DNA of 10,740 nucleotides, from positions 1-10,740 of the forward strand of contig DYRX01000131.1 in assembly GCA_020718525.1 (NCBI GenBank), in the 5' to 3' direction. This stretch comes from Victivallis vadensis (lineage in GTDB: Bacteria > Verrucomicrobiota > Lentisphaeria > Victivallales > GWF2-50-93). The notes under the pieces were generated by a model. The model was not told where the DNA came from, searched no databases, and was given only the letters and a program-made list of their open reading frames with translations. The stretch's first letter is position 1, and each line of letters begins with the position of its first letter. This document shows, in pieces, positions 6,760 through 10,740 of this stretch. Position numbers and translations under genes: made by a program.

Positions 6760-7608
6760 ATGCAAATCGGACAGAGCAAAATATCGCGCCTTCTCTTGAC
6801 TTTGCTTTTTCTTGCAACACTGGCAGTTGCCTGCCATCTGGCTATTGCAAACAGAAATTTGAAGAGACGCCTGCAAGCCTCCGGCGAAGCGCTCTCGGAG
6901 TCAAAGGCTCCAGAATCAAGTGATGTCCAATCTGAAGCCGGTACGAAGAAGGTCAATTCAAGAGATGATAAATTTCAGAAGGAAATTGCCGAGCTCAGGA
7001 AGAAGCTCCGCGAAAAGGAGAAGGAAATCTCCAGTTTGAGGGATTCCATCGAAGCTGGCGTTCAGCCTGACAGCAATTTAAGGAGACCCGACTCGAGCCC
7101 TGACCCCCAGCAAAGAGGCGACATGAGCTGGACGGAAAGAATGGAAAAGCTTAAAAAGGAGAATCCGGAGCGCTACGAAGAGATGCGCAACAGGATGCTG
7201 GAATTCGGCAAAAGAATTGAAAGCACTGCGGTTGAAAATCAGAATTTTCTGGCTAATCTCGACAAGTCAAGGATGAGCCAGGAAGAGCTTGAAAACCATG
7301 CGAAAATTGAAGAAATGGTCAAGGTGAACGCTGAGCTTTCAGCGCGTATCAATCAGGATCCGGAGTCTCCTGAATCGGAGGAGCTCAGACGCGAGATGTT
7401 CTCGAATTTCAGAGAACTGCGCGAGATCTTCGACACTGAAAGAAACTATGCGCTCAAGCAGTTTGCACGGACTCTGGGCTACAGCGACAACGGAGCGGAC
7501 ACCTTCACCGAATATGTTGACTACATCTACAAGATGACGTCAATGCGCGGATATTTCGGAGGAGGAATGGGAAGAGTGATGAGAGACCCGCAGGAAGAAA
7601 GGCGCTAG
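6760..7608 (+). CDS. Membrane-anchored coiled-coil protein of unknown function
   Basis: This 282-residue protein starts with a short basic N-terminus and a hydrophobic segment (about 10-30), followed by NRNLKRRL. That arrangement is a membrane anchor rather than a cleaved signal, because no convincing cleavage site follows. After a flexible stretch comes a charged heptad-rich helix (about 70-98, KEIAELRKKLREKEKEISSL), then a P/S/D-rich linker (100-122). A helical domain from SWTERMEKLKKENPERYEEM (123-142) runs on to GYSDNGADTFTEYVDYIYKMTSMRG (240-264). The end is glycine- and charge-rich. I do not recognise a named family. Proteins of this plan, with an (S)W..RM...PERY block and a late YV..IY..TS.RG block, seem from memory to occur in Lentisphaerota and Kiritimatiellota. 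It lies 188 bases before uvrA with a repeat between, so co-function with uvrA is not implied. The start is supported by AAGGA 7 bases upstream. Confidence 0.85.
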   Translation: MQIGQSKISRLLLTLLFLATLAVACHLAIANRNLKRRLQASGEALSESKAPESSDVQSEAGTKKVNSRDDKFQKEIAELRKKLREKEKEISSLRDSIEAGVQPDSNLRRPDSSPDPQQRGDMSWTERMEKLKKENPERYEEMRNRMLEFGKRIESTAVENQNFLANLDKSRMSQEELENHAKIEEMVKVNAELSARINQDPESPESEELRREMFSNFRELREIFDTERNYALKQFARTLGYSDNGADTFTEYVDYIYKMTSMRGYFGGGMGRVMRDPQEERR

Positions 7609-7653
7609 AGGGCGGAATTCCAACTAGTTGAGGATAAAGCACATGAAACATTC

Positions 7654-7779
7654 TCTCACAAAGGCGCAAAGGCACAAAGGAAGAATGAAACTTGCCTGTC
7701 CTGGAAGGACAATTATTGGACATCAGACAGGTGGACAACGTTTTTCTTTACTTCGTGTGCCTTGTGTCTTCGTGTGAGA
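7654..7779. repeat. Imperfect inverted repeat with CRCAAAG units upstream of uvrA
   Basis: The left arm begins TCTCACA (7654-7660) and contains three consecutive 8-base units TCACAAAG, GCGCAAAG and GCACAAAG (7656-7679). The right arm, read on the opposite strand, begins TCTCACA (7773-7779) and continues with ACGAAG/ACACAAG-type units. Both arms share AAGGCACA (left 7669-7676, right 7756-7763), with the spacing differing by one base. The middle (about 7690-7740) has GGACA three times and a short palindrome. The whole occupies most of the gap between the 282-residue gene and uvrA and ends two bases before the uvrA ribosome-binding site. It carries no gene. It resembles a dispersed non-coding repeat or a small non-autonomous element; copies elsewhere in the genome would be needed to say which. 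Confidence 0.65.
7697..7711. repeat. Short perfect palindrome TGTCCT-GGA-AGGACA
   Basis: Six bases, TGTCCT (7697-7702), are followed by GGA and the exact inverted copy AGGACA (7706-7711). It lies 85 bases before the uvrA start. It may be a hairpin tip within the larger repeat or a protein-binding site. A further CCTGTC/GACAGG pair (7695-7700 with 7726-7731) offers a competing fold. Confidence 0.5.
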
Positions 7780-7780
7780 T

Positions 7781-7785
7781 AAGGA
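7781..7785 (+). promoter_or_regulatory. Ribosome-binding site of uvrA
   Basis: AAGGA lies 11 bases before the ATG at 7797. The distance is slightly long but acceptable. It supports the ATG over the in-frame TTG at 7692, whose extra 35 residues would be encoded by the inverted repeat. Confidence 0.6.
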
Positions 7786-7796
7786 AAAAGCAATAT

Positions 7797-10685
7797 ATGA
7801 GCGCGACAAACCTGAAAGATATTTTCATAAAGGGAGCGAGACAGCACAATCTCAAGGGAATTGATGTCAGAATACCGAGAAACAGCCTCACCGTCATAAC
7901 TGGTCTGAGCGGTTCTGGAAAATCTTCGCTCGCCTTCGACACTCTTTACGCAGAGGGGCAGAGAAGGTATGTTGAGAGCCTTTCGGCGTATGCGAGACAG
8001 TTCCTGGATCAGATGCAGAAGCCGGAGCTCGACCATATAGAAGGGCTTTCTCCGGCGATTGCAATCGAACAGAGATCGTCAGGCTCAAATCCGCGTTCGA
8101 CTGTTGCCACAACGACAGAAATTTACGACTATGAAAGGCTTTTCTACGCCCATGTCGGAAAACCGCATTGCCCTGAGTGCGGAAAATCGCTCAAGCGCCA
8201 GAGCCCGCAGGCGATCTGCGACAAGATTTCACTGCTACCACAGGGCCGGAAATTCATGATTCTCGCTCCATATGTGAGCGGAAGAAAGGGCGAGCACAAA
8301 GATATCCTGGACAGCCTGGCGAAGGATGGATTTGTCAGGTGCAGAATTGACGGGACGGCATACGACTTGTCGGGCAAGATTCCTCCTCTGGACAAAAACA
8401 GGAAGCACACGATTGAGGCGGTGGTTGACAGGCTGGTTTCGGGGAAAGGCTCCTCGTCTCGGCTTAACGATTCGATCGAGCTGGCGCTGAGATGCGGTAA
8501 AGGGCTGATGACCCTTCTTGTCGAAGGGGATGCCCCCGGAGAGTGGACTGAGGAGCAGATCAGCGAGCAGTTGGCATGTGTTCCCTGCGGGCTCAGCTTC
8601 CCGGAGCTTCTGCCTAGAAATTTTTCCTTCAACAGCCCCTATGGCGCATGTCCTTCATGCAATGGTCTCGGAACAAAGCTTGTCTTCGATCCGGAACTTC
8701 TGATCCCCGATCCGGAGCTCTCGATAAAAAGAGGCGCAATCCCGGCGTGGAGGCGTGGTCCAAGACGCCTGATGATATACTACAATCACATCCTGCGATG
8801 TATTGCGGAGCACTGCAAGTTTCCGGAAATGACTTCTGTTCCATTCAAGGAAATTCCCGAAAAGATCCGCAACATCCTCCTCTATGGAAGTGGCGACGAA
8901 ACGATCAAATTCGACTACTGGCGCTCTGGAAAGATGCATCCGCTCTCCAAGCCCTTCGAGGGGGTGCTCAGAAATCTAGAAAGAAGATTCAAGGAGACCG
9001 AAAGCGATTCAGTGCGCGAAAGGCTGAAGTCGTATATGAATCGCAGGCTCTGCGACAACTGCGGCGGCGCAAGACTCAAAAAAGAAAGTCTGGCTGTGAC
9101 AATCGGCGGACTAAGCATCAGCCAGTTCAACGCGCTTAACATTGTCGAATGCGACAAATTCCTCGAAAAGCTCTCCTTGACCGAGGAGGAAAAGAAGATA
9201 TCCTGCGAGATTGTAAGGGAAATCCGCTCGCGTCTGAAATTTCTTGCCGATGTGGGCCTTGACTACCTCACGCTCGACAGGGAAAGCGGCACGCTCTCTG
9301 GAGGCGAGGCGCAGAGAATCAGACTTGCCACACAGATCGGAAGCGGACTTACCGGGGTCCTATATGTCCTGGACGAGCCAAGCATCGGACTCCATCAGAG
9401 GGACAATCAGAAGCTCATCGCAACTCTGAAAAATCTGCGCGACAGCGGAAACACCGTCATTGTCGTGGAGCACGATCTCGACACCATAAGAAGCGCCGAC
9501 CATGTCATTGATCTCGGTCCTGGCGCCGGAAGGCACGGCGGTGAAATTGTCGCATCGGGAACTCCTACAGAAATTTTGTCGTCCAAAAGGTCCCTCACTG
9601 CCGAATATCTCTCGGGAAAGGCGAGCATCCCGCTTCCGGAGAAAAGGCTCAAGGGCAACGGCGGCTTCATCTGCATCGAAGGTGCAAGCCACAACAACCT
9701 CAAAAACGTGAGCGTAAAAATTCCCCTCGGCGTCTTCTGCTGTGTAACGGGCGTTTCCGGCTCCGGCAAAAGCAGTCTCGTTGACGACATCCTGAGGGCG
9801 GGCCTCGACAGGCATTTCGGAAGGACTTCCGACGCTCCAGGCAGACACAAAAAGATGAGCGGCCTTGAGAAAATTGGCAGAGCTATTGTGATTGACCAGA
9901 GTCCGATTGGAAGAACGCCGAGATCAAACCCCGCCACCTACACCGAAGTCTTTGGAATGATAAGGAATATCTTTGCCAAGCTCCCGGAGTCCAGAATCAG
10001 AGGATACAAGCCCGGGCGCTTCAGCTTCAATGTCAAGGGCGGCCGTTGCGAAGACTGCTCCGGAGACGGCGTGAAAAAGATCGAAATGCAGTTCCTTCCA
10101 GATGTATATGTCACCTGCACCTCATGCAATGGGCGCAGGTTCAACAGGGAGACGCTGGGAGTTCTTTACAAGGGAAGAAGCATTGCGGATGTACTCGAAA
10201 TGACCGTTTCGGAGGCAGTCGGATTCTTCTCCGCAATACCGTCAATCTCGAAAATCCTGGAGACGCTCGACGATGTCGGGCTCGGTTACATACACCTTGG
10301 ACAGGCGGCGACAACCCTGTCTGGCGGAGAGGCCCAGAGGGTCAAGCTTGCAACAGAGCTGGCAAAAAATCCAAGAGGCCACACAATCTACATACTCGAC
10401 GAGCCCACAACCGGCCTGCATATCGCCGACGTGAGCAAGCTCATCGAGGTCCTGCTCAGGCTAAGGAACAACGGCAACACGGTTCTTGTCGTAGAGCACA
10501 ATCTCGACTTCATCAAAGTGGCCGACCACATAATTGATCTCGGTCCTGAAGGCGGCGACAAGGGTGGTAGAATTGTCGCGCAGGGCAGTCCCGAGGAAGT
10601 CGCGAAAAACAGGAATTCACATACTGGAAAATTCCTCGCCGAACTCCTCAAAGACGGGTGCTCACGCAAGCACAGTTCTCTGTAG
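7797..10685 (+). CDS. uvrA: Excinuclease ABC subunit A (UvrA)
   Basis: This complete 962-residue protein is the damage-recognition ATPase of nucleotide excision repair. It acts in the cytoplasm as a dimer, loading UvrB onto damaged DNA. It has the tandem ABC layout of the family, close to the usual 940-970 residues. First half: Walker A GLSGSGKSS (36-44), a CPEC pair (125-128), a zinc module with C261, C264, C285 and C288, a CDNC pair (419-422), signature LSGGEAQR (500-507) and Walker B VLYVLDEP (521-528). Second half: Walker A GVSGSGKSS (652-660), the zinc module of the DNA-binding region with C751, C754, C774 and C777, signature LSGGEAQR (841-848), and Walker B IYILDEP (864-870). All expected key residues are present, so it should be active. 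The chosen ATG begins MSATNLKDIFIKGARQHNLK, which fits the family N-terminus. No E. coli-type SOS box was found upstream; a TGTCC-N5-GGACA palindrome is noted separately. Confidence 0.98.
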   Translation: MSATNLKDIFIKGARQHNLKGIDVRIPRNSLTVITGLSGSGKSSLAFDTLYAEGQRRYVESLSAYARQFLDQMQKPELDHIEGLSPAIAIEQRSSGSNPRSTVATTTEIYDYERLFYAHVGKPHCPECGKSLKRQSPQAICDKISLLPQGRKFMILAPYVSGRKGEHKDILDSLAKDGFVRCRIDGTAYDLSGKIPPLDKNRKHTIEAVVDRLVSGKGSSSRLNDSIELALRCGKGLMTLLVEGDAPGEWTEEQISEQLACVPCGLSFPELLPRNFSFNSPYGACPSCNGLGTKLVFDPELLIPDPELSIKRGAIPAWRRGPRRLMIYYNHILRCIAEHCKFPEMTSVPFKEIPEKIRNILLYGSGDETIKFDYWRSGKMHPLSKPFEGVLRNLERRFKETESDSVRERLKSYMNRRLCDNCGGARLKKESLAVTIGGLSISQFNALNIVECDKFLEKLSLTEEEKKISCEIVREIRSRLKFLADVGLDYLTLDRESGTLSGGEAQRIRLATQIGSGLTGVLYVLDEPSIGLHQRDNQKLIATLKNLRDSGNTVIVVEHDLDTIRSADHVIDLGPGAGRHGGEIVASGTPTEILSSKRSLTAEYLSGKASIPLPEKRLKGNGGFICIEGASHNNLKNVSVKIPLGVFCCVTGVSGSGKSSLVDDILRAGLDRHFGRTSDAPGRHKKMSGLEKIGRAIVIDQSPIGRTPRSNPATYTEVFGMIRNIFAKLPESRIRGYKPGRFSFNVKGGRCEDCSGDGVKKIEMQFLPDVYVTCTSCNGRRFNRETLGVLYKGRSIADVLEMTVSEAVGFFSAIPSISKILETLDDVGLGYIHLGQAATTLSGGEAQRVKLATELAKNPRGHTIYILDEPTTGLHIADVSKLIEVLLRLRNNGNTVLVVEHNLDFIKVADHIIDLGPEGGDKGGRIVAQGSPEEVAKNRNSHTGKFLAELLKDGCSRKHSSL

Positions 10686-10740
10686 CAGTTTTTTCATGAC
10701 TCTTATGACTTCCGCCGCGTCGCTCATCTAGTGTCCTGTC
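10686..10740. other. Non-coding tail after uvrA
   Basis: No gene or convincing hairpin-plus-T-run terminator is visible in these 55 bases, although a T6 run occurs just after the stop. The final bases, TAGTGTCCTGTC, share TGTCCTG with the palindromic repeat region upstream of uvrA and could be the start of another repeat cut by the window edge. Confidence 0.3.

Noticed and set aside
7621..7630. Ten-base palindrome CAACTAGTTG as an operator
   Set aside because: It does not extend beyond ten bases, has no second copy nearby and no link to a known regulator; chance is adequate.
7654..7779. CRISPR array
   Set aside because: The units are 8 bases or less, contiguous and without spacers, and no cas gene is nearby.
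7692..7796. In-frame TTG start that would extend UvrA by 35 residues
   Set aside because: The extension is encoded by the inverted repeat, has no ribosome-binding site, and UvrA proteins normally begin close to the ATG at 7797, which has AAGGA upstream.
7609..7796. E. coli-type SOS box (CTGT-N8-ACAG) before uvrA
   Set aside because: The best match has CTGT at 7696-7699, but the second half is GACA in that register, so the consensus is not met.
8144..9937. Long open frames antisense to uvrA (162-176 codons, e.g. 8144-8632, 9360-9848 and 9407-9937)
   Set aside because: They lie wholly inside a well-conserved gene on the other strand, show no recognisable domain, and are explained by the codon bias of uvrA.
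10046..10537. 163-codon same-strand open frame inside uvrA
   Set aside because: It is an out-of-frame reading of the second ATPase half of UvrA, with an Arg/His-rich translation typical of shadow frames.

Overview
The window is about 10.7 kb of bacterial chromosome with moderate GC. It is packed with genes in two divergent blocks, and I see no plasmid, phage or transposase gene. The organism is probably a member of the PVC group (Lentisphaerota, Kiritimatiellota or Planctomycetota). This rests on three things recalled from memory rather than searched: the family resemblance of the 561-residue protein and its partner permease, the style of the 282-residue membrane-anchored protein, and two kinds of short degenerate repeat (GATTAC-like hexamers and CRCAAAG-like units). 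Treat the phylum as tentative.

Left block, minus strand, read from 6695 down to 83. Six genes are arranged like one operon, with gaps of 41 bases or less and one 4-base overlap. In order they are: a class I SAM-dependent methyltransferase of the RlmI-like type; an ABC ATPase with a long low-complexity tail; an ABC-2 permease with a large extracytoplasmic domain; a 561-residue single-pass membrane protein of unknown function; a second, plainer ABC-2 permease; and a small PPC/DUF296 protein. The ATPase, two permeases and the 561-residue protein look like one membrane machine, either an exporter or an envelope-remodelling ABC system. Its substrate cannot be read from the sequence. This is the least described part of the window. 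The extreme left end (1-82) is non-coding and holds a cut-off hexamer repeat.

Centre, 6696-6759. A 64-base divergent intergenic region separates the two blocks.

Right block, plus strand. A 282-residue protein with an N-terminal membrane anchor and a coiled coil (6760-7608) is followed by a 188-base gap (7609-7796). That gap carries an imperfect inverted repeat and a short palindrome. Then comes a complete uvrA (7797-10685) for nucleotide excision repair. The last 55 bases hold no gene or convincing terminator.
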